Part shown: piece after piece, positions 43,821 to 56,243 of the stretch
Position numbering within the stretch: position 1 is the first letter of the stretch
Layout: each line of letters begins with the position of its first letter
Assembly: GCF_003711515.1 (NCBI RefSeq)
Contig: NW_021167079.1
Location: 4,846,677-4,910,676 of the forward strand
Reading direction: 5' to 3'
From: Sodiomyces alkalinus F11
Taxonomy: Eukaryota > Ascomycota > Sordariomycetes > Glomerellales > Plectosphaerellaceae
Length of the DNA: 64,000 nucleotides
Notes under the pieces: generated by a model
Databases searched by the model: none
Told to the model about the DNA's origin: nothing
The model's input: only the letters and a program-made list of their open reading frames with translations
Translations under genes and position numbers: made by a program

Positions 43821-44800
43821 CCTGGAAGCTGTGCGAGGCCGAGTGGGAAACGAAAGAGGAGAGGTTTTGCGACTTCTCAGATGAGAAGGGCCGGACAAGC
43901 TCAAGATGGAGAAAGGGAATGACTGGGCCCTGATCACTCCTCCTGAACGGTACAGAAAGGATTAAAGCGTCGGGAGGTGGGAGATTCGTTTGATGTGTTG
44001 GGTAGGGCGGTAGGTTAGACGGTGATGGAAGCTTCCTGGTGCCCCCTGCCTGGTGGATGCAAGTCCTTCCAGTTACCCAGCCCGAACTTTTCTTTCGGTA
44101 TGGCAGTTAATCCACGTCCCGGTGGGCTGTGGCTGGTGGCCTTTGCTTCCGCCGCCGCCCTCAACGTTGCATGACTTACTGAGGTACTGAGGTACCTTCC
44201 TTAATTTCTTACCAACCGAAATAGGTATGTACCTTAGGTAGTCAGTCTCCTTTGGGGTATTTACGATTAGTAATACAACGTCCCCAGCCACATGCGGCTT
44301 GAATACATCAACCCTCTCGTTCCAGAGCACCGTGGGGTGTCTGCATCTTGCATGCACCTGCCCACCGCACTGCCTGCCCCACCCCCCACCACGACAGTTT
44401 TCCAATGCGGGGCACCGGCCCATGTACCAGAGACCTACTGTGACTCAGGCACTGGCGTGGGAATTTGTGTGGTGGTGTGGGTGTTAATTACCTACGAAGT
44501 ACTCCGTACTCCTTCCTTCCTTATCAGAGAACTCCGGGCTCTTGGACGCCGTGTGACCCCAAAAATTTACCAACCTCTAGTCCCATGCCCCTATTTCTCC
44601 CCGAAAACATCTCTCTTAGAGTCTTCAGTTCTTCGTTCCTGCTGCGGGATTCCCGAATAATCGAGTCCTGTAGGACGCCCCTTCTCGTCTTCACCTGCAC
44701 TCAAACATTCGTATCCTCCTAATATAACCCCGCCATTCGGTATCATTACCCCACACAATCAACCTCTGTCGGTTTTCTTCTCTCCCGACCCAGCCCCGCC
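43821..44800. promoter_or_regulatory. Divergent promoter region of CCT1 and ProRS
   Basis: 980 bp between two divergent housekeeping genes. A perfect TGACTCA (44441-44447), the site bound by Gcn4/CPC1-type bZIP activators of amino-acid and tRNA-synthetase genes, is 354 bp upstream of the ProRS ATG. GGTACC/TACCTTA-type motifs lie at about 44180-44242, and ACTCCGTACTCC lies near 44500. Confidence 0.55.
44441..44447. promoter_or_regulatory. Candidate Gcn4/CPC1-type site TGACTCA
   Basis: An exact 7-bp match to the bZIP half-site consensus upstream of a tRNA synthetase gene. Cross-pathway control of such genes is established in Neurospora and Aspergillus. A single 7-mer may occur by chance. Confidence 0.45.
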
Positions 44801-46579
44801 ATGGCCGATTCCGCGGAGCAAGCGAAGCTGCCCGAGCAGCAGCAGGGGCCGTCCAAGAGCGCGCTCAAGAAGGCCGAGAAGCAGGCCAAGATGGCCGCGG
44901 AGAAAGCCGCCAAGGCCTCCAAGAAGGCTGCTGTCCCCGTGGTGGGAGGCAAGAAGACCGACGACATAATCGGTATCACCGTACCCAAGAACGAAGACTT
45001 CTCCGCCTGGTACCAGGAAGTCGTCCTCAAGTCCGAGATGGTGGAATACTATAATGAGATCGCCGGCTTCTTCGTCCTGCGCCCGGCTTCCATGTACATC
45101 TGGGGCGTTATCCGGACGTGGTTCTCTGCGCGGATCGAGGCTATGGGTGTGGAGGAGACGAGTTTCCCCCTCTTCCTTTCTTCCAAATCACTCGAGAAGG
45201 AGAAGGACCACGTCGATGGCTTCGCTCCTGAGTTGGCATGGGTCACTAAGGCGTAAGTGACCAAAACGATCTTGGCCTACCCCCCTACCCCCTATACCAA
45301 GACAGGCGGTTAACCTTTTTCTTATATATGCAGCGGTGACAAGGACCTCGAGGTTCCCGTTGCCATTCGCCCGACATCCGAAGCCGTCATGTACCCTTAC
45401 TATGCCAAATGGATCCGGAGTCATCGTGATCTCCCCCTGCGTCTCAACCAGTGGAACTCGGTCGTGCGATGGGAGGCCAAGCAGACGACGCCTTTCCTCC
45501 GAACCAGGGAATTCTTGTGGCAGGAGGGCCATACGGCTCATTTAACCGAGGAACTTGCGGGCAAGGAGGTGCTGGAGATTCTCGACCTGTACGCCGGTGT
45601 CTATGAGCAGCTGCTCGCCGTTCCCGTCGTCAAGGGTCGCAAGACGGAGAACGAGAAATTTGCCGGCGGCTACTACACCACCACCGTAGAAGGCTACATC
45701 CCTTCCAACGGCCGAGGCATCCAGGGCGCGACATCGCACTGTCTTGGCCAGAACTTCAGCAAGATGTTCGACATCACCGTCGAGGATCCCAACAAGAGAG
45801 GCGAACACATTCACGTCTGGCAAAATTCCTGGGGCCTCTCCACCCGCGTGATCGGCGTCATGGTCATGATCCACGGCGACGACAAGGGCCTCGTCCTCCC
45901 GCCCCGCGTCGCCAGGATCCAATCCATCGTCGTCCCCGTCGGCATCACCGCCAAGATGAGCCCCGAAGATCGCAAGAACCTTGAAGCCAAGGCCGACGAC
46001 ATCGCCCAGACCCTCAAAACCGCCGGCATCCGCGCCGACGTCGATCACCGTGACGGCTACACGCCGGCCTGGAAGTTCAACGACTGGGAGCTCCGGGGCG
46101 TCCCTCTGCGGCTTGAGTTCGGCCCCAAGGACGCCGCCAAGGAGGTCGTCAGCTTCGCCCGTCGCGACACGGGTGAGAAGGGGGCCATCCCCCTGGCCGA
46201 GGTCACCACCAAGGTTCCCGAACTCCTCGAGACCATCCAGCAGGACATGTACAACAAGGCCGAGAAGTCCTTCCGCGAGCACAGGATCCAGCTCACCGAC
46301 TGGGACAAGGTCGTCCCCGCCCTCGATGCCAAGAACGTCGTCATCATCCCCTTCTGCCTTGAGCCCAAGTGCGAGGAGCGCATCAAGGAGCTCACCGTGA
46401 GCACGTCTCCCGAGAACGAGCTGCTTCCCGAGGGGAAGCGGGCCCCGTCCATGGGCATGAAGAGTCTCTGCATTCCCTTCGAGCAGCCCGAGGGTCTTGT
46501 CGAGGGACAGACCAAATGTCTGAACCCCGAATGCTCGGCGCTGGCTAAGAACTGGGTCATGTTCGGAAGAAGCTACTAG
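44801..46579 (+). CDS. Prolyl-tRNA synthetase, cytosolic
   Basis: Two exons (44801-45252, 45334-46579) give 565 aa. A Lys/Ala-rich N-terminal extension (KSALKKAEKQAKMAAEKAAK) precedes the class II core: FFVLRPASMYIWGVIRTWF, motif 2 region RPTSEAVMYPYYAKW and WNSVVRWEAKQTTPFLRTRE, FLWQEGHTAH, then GATSHCLGQNFSKMFDI. The anticodon-binding domain follows (VVPVGI.., HRDGYTPAWKFNDWELRGVP), and the eukaryote/archaeal-type C-terminal domain has two Cys-x4-Cys-like pairs (CLEPKCEE, CLNPECSA), ending in Tyr (MFGRSY). The enzyme charges tRNA-Pro in the cytosol. The intron splits an Ala codon before GDKDLEVPVAIRPTSEA. Confidence 0.96.
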
Positions 46580-47133
46580 GCGCTGGCGATTGAGTGGCGG
46601 ACTAGGTGTATTCTCATCAACGGCGCAGCCCCTGCCTCTGGGTGCAGAGGGTAGCTAATGGTGTCGACTTTTATGGAGGCCGAACGCATGTTATGGGATT
46701 CATGATATACTTGCTTTCTCTTCCTTCTCTGCTTTGGATGAGGTTGGATGATGGATGCATACCAGGATCGGCGCAGAAGAGATGGGGGGGCTGTGGTGAA
46801 TAGGAGGAAGGTCGAGCCGGGCGTATCGAGCCGAGAGGGCCCGGGCGGGTTTGGTCAAGCCGAGAAGATGGTAGACGATAGACCTAGCCACATAAATGAA
46901 AGAAAAATAAGACATGACAACTTATGTTGGCCTCACAATAGACGTATTCTCGATCGACTTTTAACGTGCTATTGTCATGATTCTTTTATTGTGTGTCGTC
47001 AGACTGGGGACACTCTGATTTAAGCGTCCAGCCGGGATATGCATTGGTCATCATACACATACAGAACTGTTGATTCAATACTCCCCATGTTTCTTCCTCT
47101 CTCATCCCCAGACTCGTGCCATTCCTAGATTTA
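46580..47133. other. Convergent intergenic region
   Basis: About 550 bp of 3' flanks of ProRS and the acidic secreted protein gene. No further signal is seen. Confidence 0.5.
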
Positions 47134-48817
47134 TCATACACCGAGAGCAGCATTGAAGGCATCAGCAGCAGCCTGTCCCTCCAGACCACTCGCGTCGGCC
47201 GAACCATCTTCACAAGCCTCAACAGCAGCAGCATCGGCACCACAGCGGCTCGCAAGCTGTCCGCAAATAAAGCTGGTAATAATATCCACATTGAGCGCAG
47301 AGCCGTGGTCAAAGTCACCAGCGGGGCCGAAGCTAGCCTCAGCGCGACCGTCGAGGCCCTCCACGAAGCGGATGCTGGGATCCAAGCAGGAGCCAAAGTC
47401 GAGGGCCTGGCGCCTGGCCAGACGGGGTTCGGCGCGGGCGAAGCGGAAGCGGCCGTTGGGGGAATAGGTGACGGCGCGGGCGTTGCGGCGCATCTTGCGC
47501 AGCGAGGCGGCGGCGAGACAGGCGTCTTCCTGGGCGGCGCAGGCGGCGGTGCCCTCGGCCAGCCGGCCGGCGTTGGCGGCGTTGAAGCAGGCGTTGTTCT
47601 GGATGGCGCAGGACCGGGAGAGGGCGGCGGCGGCGTTTTGGAAGGTGTTGCCGTTGACCTCGAAGGGGCGGTCTGCGTTCGCGGCCGAGGAGATGACGGG
47701 CGGGGCGGGGCCGCCGAGGGCGCCTGTGAAGGTCTGGATGTTTACGCCGGTGCCGGTGGGGACCTCTTCCTCGACCTCTTCCTCGACCTCTTCTTCTTCT
47801 TCTTCTTCTTCTTCTTCTTCTTCTTGCTGACCGGCGCCGACATCTACTCCGATAGCCTGGCAGACTGAAAAGGGCGAAAAGTTAGACGAATTTTGTCTTC
47901 CATGTCTAAGCAACAGAAAATCGACGAAGGAGCAGTAACTTACTGGGAATGAGGCTTTCCACCAAGTCCAAGTCATTGCCTGCATTCGCGTCACCGCCCT
48001 CGACCAGGACCTGGGCGACTGCGGCATCAATCTCCCCAGGAGCAGCATCGGGCACCAGCAGGTTTAGGGTGAAGATGCAGCCGATATCGTCCGTCTCATC
48101 GTTGCAAGTGTTGCCAGCAGCAGTAGGGTCGCCGATCTAGACATATGTGAGCCATCATCTTGGGCAATGTCTGGGTGTGTCACACTTATGGTCCGGAGTG
48201 GGGGATTGAAGGAGAGGAAAAGAAAAGCGAGAGAAAAGAAAAAAGAAAGAAAAAAAGAAGAAAAAAAGTGTGGACGAAGAAAACACAGCACATACCTCGC
48301 CAGGAGGGAAAGTACCCGACTCGAGGGCGAGCATTGGATCAGCCCCGATAAGGGCGAGCTGCTGAGCCAAGGCAAGGGTGATAGCCTTGTTCTCCTCGGC
48401 CGCATTCTCAGCGGCCGGGTCCTGGTGCTGGGAGATGGCGTCGATCTCCGGGTTGACGGCCGTCTCGTTGCAAAGAACGCTCCTCAGTCCGACCTGCAAG
48501 GTATTACGCTCGAGGGCGCGGAAGATGAGGGCGCTGGCCATGCCGTCTATATCGCCGGCCTCCTTGGCGGCGGTGAAGGCCGAGTCGGCGGTGATCTGCT
48601 GCAGGCAGTCGAGGTCGGTGACATCGCCTGCGCCGTCGGCGGCCGCCGCGTTCCCGAGGAAGCCGAAGACGGAGTCGACGATGTTGAAGGGGTTGTTGAG
48701 TTCCAGGAGCTCATTGACGGCTATCAGGTATTTGCGGTGCGAGTGTTCCTGGGGCACCTCGGCGGCGGCTAGCCAGGCGAGAACAGCCGTCACGGCGATG
48801 GAATTCTGGTACTTCAT
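47134..48817 (-). CDS. Secreted acidic fungal protein, ascomycete-specific family
   Basis: Three exons (48296-48817, 47944-48136, 47134-47864) give 481 aa. A signal peptide (MKYQNSIAVTAVLAWLAAA) is followed by an Ala/Glu/Asp-rich region with scattered Cys (DLDCLQQ, VLCNETA, NTCNDETDDIGC). A poly-Glu tract of about 20 residues (around residue 250-272), encoded by a GAA/TTC microsatellite, separates it from a C-terminal domain: NTFQNAAAALSRSCAIQNNA, ACAAQEDACLAAA, LDFGSCLDPSIRFVEGLDGR, FGPAGDFDHGSALNVDIIT and CGADAAAVEACEDG. The C-terminal domain is common in ascomycete secreted proteins of unknown function. Even-numbered Cys in the C-terminal part suggests disulfides. A cell-wall or extracellular role is inferred. 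Confidence 0.85.
47767..47826. repeat. Coding (GAA)n / (TTC)n microsatellite
   Basis: The plus strand reads CTTCTTCTT repeats with interspersed CTCGAC units, encoding the poly-Glu/Val tract of the secreted protein. Confidence 0.95.
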
Positions 48818-50490
48818 GGTTGAATCGTAGTGTCTTGATGGTACGTGTCCAAAAAGGGGAAAGAAACTCGAAAGGATGGTATAAAGAGAGGAAGAAGCCG
48901 AGGATAGCTCGAAAGAAGTATGGAGAAGAAAAGAAAGAAAGAAAAGAAGAAGCAAAAATCACACAAATAAAGGACCGGCCTTGAAGTTCGAAGCGAACGA
49001 AGAAGAATAGAAAGAACGAAACAAGTTCACAGAACTTAAAGGATCAGAAGAATGCGAAGCCGGTTGGATGTGGTGAGAGGAAGCAGGAAGAAACATGATC
49101 GGGACCATACGAAGGGGATTATATATCATTGTCGACGCGAACACGGATCGCGGGTGGGCAACATTGGACGACGGACAAAGATCAGATGCCATGACTTTGC
49201 AGGGAGATCAAACAACGCATTTGACGGGGCATCGATTCTCATCCAGAGCACGTCTCATGCCTTCTCCTTGGATGTCTGTGGCATGTTCGATCCAGAGGCC
49301 CTGAACGGCCAGGAAAGAGCTGTCATGATTAAGCGAAACTAGAAGACCCATGGTTCCGAGTGCTTGGCGTTTGAGTGAGCGTAAGAGCAGACCCAGAATC
49401 GGGAGCGTCGACTTCCAGAGCGCAACTGTATGCCAAGGACATGACAGGTGTCGGCGATACCTAGATCTAGGTCGGACACACGGAGGAGGGCACGGACGGG
49501 GGCAAGTCAGAGAGCAGTGTCCGTGAGCCAAGATATGACAAGCTGATGGATATTCGGCCCCTGGTCTTGATCAATCAGTCAGTACAAGGTGAACGTATGA
49601 CAGGCAGTGGACTCAATCCGTCCGGATTAATATCCAGGGTTTGATATGTCGGCCCATGAGTTGAAGTCAGAAGACGAGATACATGTCTCGACCGAACGTC
49701 CGCTGGGCGGTTCCTAGCCCAACCTGGAGGGACAAAGATCATCCGTGTGGATACTGCGGCTCAATATCGTAGGCCAGCTTCTTTCCTTGAGCAAAGGGAC
49801 CTGAACCGTTAACGACCTGGGTTTGAAAGGGGATGAAGGGACAAAAGTTGAGGCGGGACAAGGAAGATCCGGGGAAGATCAAACGGACGCCGTTCGACCC
49901 GGAGGTACGGAGCACTTTGCCTCGTCTCATCTTCGTCTCATGGTGAAGTATCAAGGGGACGTAATATGATTGGTTGTTGGTATCCACCGACCGAGAAGTA
50001 CCCAGGGTACTCTTGACCGACGACTCGCCTTATGTAAGCCTGCTGTCCTCTTCGTCTGTCAGGTCCTTGGGCAGTCGCCTTCAATGGTGCAATTATATGT
50101 TCCGGTATAAACATGGCCAATTAGGTGAACATGAGAAAAGTTACAAGTTACTCCATACTTATTGCGCTCCTCATCCGCTCACTCAACTACTTGCGGTGTT
50201 TATACAACGGGAAACACATGCCTCCATCCTAGTTCCGTTCTTGTCTAAGACGTCTCTCCCCCACTCCAGAGTGCAAAGAGAAGAGACAAGTGAAAAGAAA
50301 AAGAAAAAAATGGCCTCGCGTTGGGCTGGGCTGGGGCTGTGTCCGTGAATCTATGCGTAGTGCTTCTACCCTCCGCTGCCCATCGTCTCCTCTCCTTTGT
50401 TGTCCACCCCCCCATCCCATCCCATCCCATCCCATCCCATCCATACAGCGAATTAGATATTCGTACAAAAAGACTGGGACCGGTCAACAT
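48818..50490. other. Intergenic, promoter of the secreted protein gene
   Basis: About 1.7 kb. Purine-rich leader at 48860-48970. A (CCCAT)n repeat lies at 50411-50444 in the 3' region of the Rieske gene. No supported gene. Confidence 0.5.
50411..50444. repeat. Tandem pentamer (CCCAT)n
   Basis: About six consecutive CCCAT units, noncoding, downstream of the Rieske stop codon. Confidence 0.95.
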
Positions 50491-51608
50491 TTAACCGATG
50501 ACAAGCTTGCCGTCGTCTGTGAAGCTGTACTCGGGAACCTCGAGGTTGAGCGGGGCGGGGCCCTTCCGGATACGGCCCGAGATGTCGTAGTGAGAACCGT
50601 GGCAGGGGCAGAACCAACCGCCGTAGTCGCCGGCTTCGCCGATGGGGACACAACCGAGATGAGTGCAGACGCCTGGGAAAGAAATCATTGCATCAGTTGC
50701 CAAGTTCTTAAAGGAATAAAGTCGAGAAAAAAAAAGGAACAAGAGCTTTCAGATTTGGGTAGTCGTATCATAACAGGATATAAAATCGGACAAAGAACAC
50801 ATACCAAGCATGACAAGCCACTCGGGCTGCTGAACACGGTCCGCATCGGCCTGGGGATCCCGTAGGGAGGCAATGTCGATCTTGTTGGCCTCGTCGATTT
50901 CAGACTGGGTGCGGTGGCGGATGAAGACGGGCTTTCCTCTCCACTTGATGATGACCTGTTGTTTTCTGCATCAGAACCGGCTCGTCTCCGCAGGGGCAAA
51001 AGGGAGAAGGGGGAAAAGGGACAACCCACGTTCTTGCCCTCGGGAATCGAGTTCAGGTCGACTTCCGCCTTGGCCATGGCCAAAACGTCGCTGGAGGCGG
51101 ACATGTTGACGAGGAACTCTGCACATCAACCCAAGTCAGCCAAAATCCTGGCGTTTCCTGCTTCCAATTGACCCCGACTCATCCCCCAAATCGAAGAGTG
51201 TACTGATCCTTCAATTCCACCATTCTTCAATTCCACCACAGCGGATGAAAAGAATTTCCCTTTTTTTTTTCCCTTTTTTTTCCCTTTCCCGCCGCCTCAA
51301 TATCCCGCCACACAAATGGAAGAGAACCTACCCTGCACAGTCGACTTGGCACCCGCAGCGGTAATGGCACCGAGGGCACCAACCATAAAGTACGAGTACA
51401 GCTGGTTCTTCGATCCGCTCGTCTTGCTGACGTACTTGCTAAAGTCCGGAATCTCGTTGCCCTTCTGCGCACCCTTGAACGGGCTCGAGTAGGACGCGGT
51501 CGAGTCGGGGCGGGCGACGGTCGTGCTAAGGGCTCGTGCCGAGGCGGGGGCGCCGCTCCGCGAGAGCTGGCGCACGCAGGTGCGGGAAGCGTGTGCGAGG
51601 GGCGCCAT
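50491..51608 (-). CDS. RIP1: Rieske iron-sulfur protein of the cytochrome bc1 complex
   Basis: Four exons (51332-51608, 51030-51118, 50805-50955, 50491-50672) give 232 aa. A mitochondrial presequence ([19 protein letters not shown]) is followed by the membrane-anchor/hinge region ([40 protein letters not shown]). The [2Fe-2S] ligand motifs CTHLGC and CPCHGSHYD lie in the last exon and contain both Cys and His pairs and the disulfide cysteines. The end is [12 protein letters not shown]. The protein transfers electrons from ubiquinol to cytochrome c1 in the inner mitochondrial membrane. Intron positions were fixed by matching the uninterrupted family sequence ([30 protein letters not shown]). 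Confidence 0.96.
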
Positions 51609-52414
51609 CGTGATGTGGTCGGTGGTCGGTGGTCGGGAGCGAAGGGAAGGAGGACCGTGTGGCGGGCGGGTGCGTTGGGATGGACGTTGTGGCAAGCGTT
51701 CTTTTTTTTTTATTCCGTGGTGACGGCTGTCACTGTCTGGTGGTTTTTTTGGATTGGGATTGCCGAATTGGAAGCTTTGGAGGGTGCCTCAGGCAGACAA
51801 ACAAACGCTCTGAAATTGATGGGTTGTGATTGGGTCGTTATCAGCTGATGCCCGGGCGTTCCCGGGGAACCGAAAACACGGATCTGTGCATATTTGGGTC
51901 GGTATGTAATTATCAAATTTCTCGCGAGCAAAATGACCTGTTGATTGGTTAAGAATGGCCTATGGGATTCGGGGTTCGGGGTTCGGGGCATATTTCTCCC
52001 GGGCAAAACATTCAGACCGACCTGCGTCACAATACATCATCCTCCAAGACGGTCCTCGGCAACATGGACCTCCAACATATCGACGATCCAGGCTGGAGAT
52101 CTTGACATGAGGCCCGTTTTGGACCATTACGTTACCATCGCCATCGTACGGCTCTGATGCAATATAAGCAATTACAACACCCTATCTCTATATTCCATGC
52201 TTATTCAAGGCTCTTGCAATGGTTTCCATAAGACCTCATCCTCTCATGGAGGACCAGATGTAACGGATGCCTAGCTACGAGGTAAATAGCCTAAGCAAGA
52301 ACCCAGCTGTAGGTCCGCCAGAAATGTAATGTGATGGCCCTTCTCATCTGCCGACGCCATACAATCATACAAGTCGTTATAGTTTGGCATCTCACTCCTC
52401 CCCCTTCGGCCGTG
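51609..52414. other. Intergenic between Rieske start and DDB1 end
   Basis: About 800 bp containing the Rieske promoter and DDB1 3' UTR; no gene is supported. A T-run is at about 51700-51712 and a short GGGGTTC tandem near 51970-51990. Confidence 0.5.
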
Positions 52415-55400
52415 TTAGTGCATCCGCCGCAGCTCTTCCACCATATTTCGCATCGCCTCGACCGACGGACCGAGTCCTTCCACGACCTCCTCCTGTCGAA
52501 CCTCATTAAGGTCCAGGAATCGCTCGATCAGCTCGCCATCCACAAATCGGAACGGCGCATCCGCCGCCCGCTTCGCATTCCGGAATCCTCGCCACGAGTT
52601 GAAGGCCGCAGCCGGATCGTGCGAAGCGCCGCCCTGGCCCTGGCCCAGGAACCGCACCGCCTTGGCCAGCTGTTCCTGGAAAGGGAGCAGCAGGCTTCGG
52701 TAGGCCGGGTTGATATCCGCCACCACATAGAGGGAGCCTTCCACCTGTAACTTGAAAATTAGCTACTTCATCCTTCCTGGAAACACGGTCGCGGCGTGAA
52801 AAGTCGGCTTACCGTTGCGAGGAAGGCCTTGGGCACGATGATGTCGTTCTCGCCAGGCGTGATGTGTAACGGCCGAATCTTGTTCACTTGTTCCCCGAGG
52901 CGCATTTCGCTCGTCACCCGCATCTGCTTTCGATCGTGCTCCGTCAGTGCATCCGGGTTCCGCTCTAATATCAACAGGTTGCCTTGTGCGTCTGCCTCTA
53001 GCCAAGAGTTCCCTCCGAGATGGCAAACGGCCGTAGCCCATGCGTACTCAAAGTGCCTCGATCTCTCCACCAGCTTGGCTTTTTCGCCGTTTTGCGGCCG
53101 CACATATTCGATCACTGACACGGACTGCATCAGATCCGCCACACCGATCATGGTGCCCGACACATCCAGATCAACGGGGAACGTCGAAGGCCGAAAAGTG
53201 GCGAGTTTTTGCAGCTTCCCTTTCGTCGTAGTTTCCTCTATGTAATCGTATACGACGACAGTCTTGCTCAACCCGGCCACGATCAGGTCGTCCATGGTCG
53301 CAAGGCAGCGACAGGCGCCTTTCAGCTCGTGGCTGACGATCTGGTACGGGTTCTTGTCCGAGTCAATGCCGAGAACCAAAATGCGACCTAAAACATGCCC
53401 CGCATCCCGGACGTCGGGGTCGGCGAGGTAGCTCGTTCCCACGATGAACCGCTCAGCTTTATGCCCTGTGCTGTCGGGCAATTCCGCGCGGATGACGGCC
53501 TCTACCATTTCCACCGACGGCGAGGTATTGAGCGCAAAAGGCTTGCCGACGTGGCCCAGCACAATCTCGTCCACGAGTTGAAACACGCTCGAGACCATCT
53601 CTTCATCCCCGACCAGCTCTTTCTTGATGGTGCCAATGCCGAACACTTTGAGTCCCGGCGAATACGCGACACGGCGCACTGTTGCCCCAATGTGCAGTGG
53701 GTTGACCTGGGTCCTCCGCTCCGTGTCGACCTGGGCGATCCTGATGTGTTCGTCCGTGGCGACGAGGACGGAATCTGGGAAGCCCTCCGAATCAAACGGC
53801 GCAATGTACCTGACGTTCTCTGCCGTTGCGGCCGAGTAGATGATGCGGCCCTCGGCGCTGTAAATCAAGCTCGAATGCTCTGTTGTCGCGAAGACATTCC
53901 GCTGGCCCGGCGCACCTGGCCGAGGCAACACGTGTAGCCCCGCCTCCCGGTTCCCCAACGTGACGCTTTTGCGGCCGGACAAGGAGTAATCGTCCTTTGA
54001 CACATTGAGCGAGACGACCTGTCCGTCCTCCATGGCGACGAAGAGGGTGGGGCCTGAAACGTCCGGCGGATGAAGCTGGACCAAGGCAACGTTTCGAGGA
54101 ACCGAGACGGTATCGTCGTTTTGCTTGATCGTGTGTCCCTGAAGCGCCTCCAGGGTCCGGAGATTGACGATGGTCACTGATCCCTCGGACCAGAATCCCA
54201 CAACCCCAACATCGGGCAGATCATGGGCCACATGGACGCAGGAAATCTGGCCGCTCTCACCACCCCTGACGTCCCCCCCGAGGACCTGTTCCCGGGCGGT
54301 CAAGTCGTCTGATATGTCCAATGACACGAGACGCGTGCCGTCGACGGACAACAAAACCCACCTGTCGTTCGCCGAAGCCCTGACGACGGAACTTCCTTCG
54401 GGTACCGTCCAGGTACTTACGCTGATGCCACTCTCGGAATCAAAGAGAGAGACTGTGTCTGGCGTGATCTGCAACATCTGACCGCTAGGTAGAGACGCTG
54501 CTACCAAAGTCGGTTGATCGAGGATGAGGCCCTGGAAATCAAAGACCTCTTCGACGCCGCCGTCTTGGTCGAAGCGGAAAACCCTCGTCTCGGTGACGAA
54601 AGATACGACCAGGGTATCTACCTGAGCCGAGCCGTACGACTTTAGTGAAAAGAGCCCGCGCACTCTTGGCAAGTCCCCCAGGATGCCAATGTCTTCTAGG
54701 GCGACGCTACTCCGGACGCTCCGCAAGCTTCCGTTGTGGTGCACTCCACAGCCTGCCACAATCCGAGCCTGGCCGGACGAAAAGGCATTTCCGACCTGAT
54801 TATCCCCGGCGTTCCCGAGGTCCATGATAGCAAAGTCGAGTATCGGGGCAATGTTGGGTACAGTCTGTACAAGGCGAATGACTTCGGATGTGAGGTCGAA
54901 CAAGAAGAGTTGCGAATCTCCATGATGAGAGCCCAGGAAGAGCATGTCGTTCCCCATATAAACAAGACACGAAGCCCGGGAGGTCTTCCCTATGTACTTG
55001 ACTGACATGCTTGTCACCACGACGTCATCGACCTCGAGGGTGAGCAAGTGCAGGCCGCCATAGTCGTCGGCGAGGAAGTAGTGGGTGACATCAAGTTCCG
55101 CCCAAGCGACGAATATCTTCGGCTCCGCAAGCGTGTGGGTGACGCGGCTCTTCGTCAGGATATCAATGTAGACGAGCAGGGTCTCACCGACGACGATAAA
55201 CCCTCCCAGCTGGGCCTTTGCGCCAGTGGTGTCGCGGTGGTGGTATCTCTTGACGGTAGGTTCCACAACGGTGACGGGTATGAGAATTCGGGCGAACGGG
55301 TCGGGTATCTCGAGGTCGAGCTCTCGGTCTCTCCTAGGGTCAAAGCGGGACACGTCCGTGTTCCTATCGTCGGTCATGAGCCGGTAGACGGAGAGACTGG

Positions 55401-56243
55401 CATCTTCTTTGTCGATGGCGGTCTGGTAGAGGAAGGCGATGGTGGGATGCTTGGTCTCGGTAGGCACGAAGATGCTCGACTTGACGAAGAGCTCCGAAAG
55501 GCGCACTTGGGCCCAGTCCCTCTCGATCCTCAAGTTGGTGTTCTTCCTGTTCCCTAATCGCATGACGTTCATAACGCCTTCCCATAGGTGCATGGCCATG
55601 AATCGGCCGGTGGGGTCGACGAGACATTTGCTCTGGCTTTCGGGTTCCCGCATGTGCGGCTCAGCCAAGTCTTCTATCACCTGTTCTGCCTGCAGCCTCC
55701 TAGCGTCGGGATCCCATCTTGCCGTGAAGTAATGAAATCGGTCGGTGCCGACGAATAGCAGATCGGTGTCGGAGGTTTTCGGCCGGAGTCGTTGTAGGAA
55801 GGCAATGGTGCCGCAGACGTTGGCGGAGCTCACCAGGGTAATGCCATCGGTACTAACGCGGGAGATCTCTATCCTATTCACTTTACTGGGTGAATGTAAG
55901 CAGAGGCCGTCATCAAGGTGCGGGGACAGGCAGAGGGGCAGAGCTGGGGGGCGGGGGGAGGTCAAGTCGGCCGAGTCGAGCTATGAAGAGCTGCTGTGCC
56001 TCTCATCCATTGGATTGAGGACCACCCATTGTTCCGTACAAAGGAAATTGAACGACGACCCGGCTCTGCTCAAGTCAAGCTTGCTGCAGCTCTCCGATGC
56101 TCCGGCCGTGCCGCATCTAGGTGGGTGGACGGGTCGGTATGGGAGACCTACGCAGTAACTAGAACGTCTTCATCCGGCCAAAGACGTATCGAGATGGCCT
56201 CACGTATGCTGCTTGGACGGTGGATGGGTGCAATGTAGGCCAT
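52415..56243 (-). CDS. DNA damage-binding protein 1 (DDB1) homolog
   Basis: Three exons (56152-56243, 52813-55885, 52415-52744) give 1164 aa, as expected for three beta-propellers plus a C-terminal helical domain. The start MAYIAPIHRPSSIREAISIR is diagnostic. The MMS1_N/CPSF_A architecture shows in LLVYIDILTK, NDMLFLGSHHGDSQLFLF, FVTETRVFRF and the C-terminal WATAVCHLGGNSWLEADAQG, GNLLILERN and RPLHITPGENDIIVPKAFLA, followed by VEGSLYVVADINPAYRSLLL. DDB1 is the adaptor of CUL4 ubiquitin ligases in the nucleus, and in filamentous fungi acts in DNA repair and DNA methylation control (DIM-8 in Neurospora). The first-exon donor is GTAGGT, a less common form. Confidence 0.93.

Noticed and set aside
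50411..50444. (CCCAT)n considered as a CRISPR-like or telomeric repeat
   Set aside because: It is a perfect pentamer microsatellite without spacers and is not a known telomere unit.
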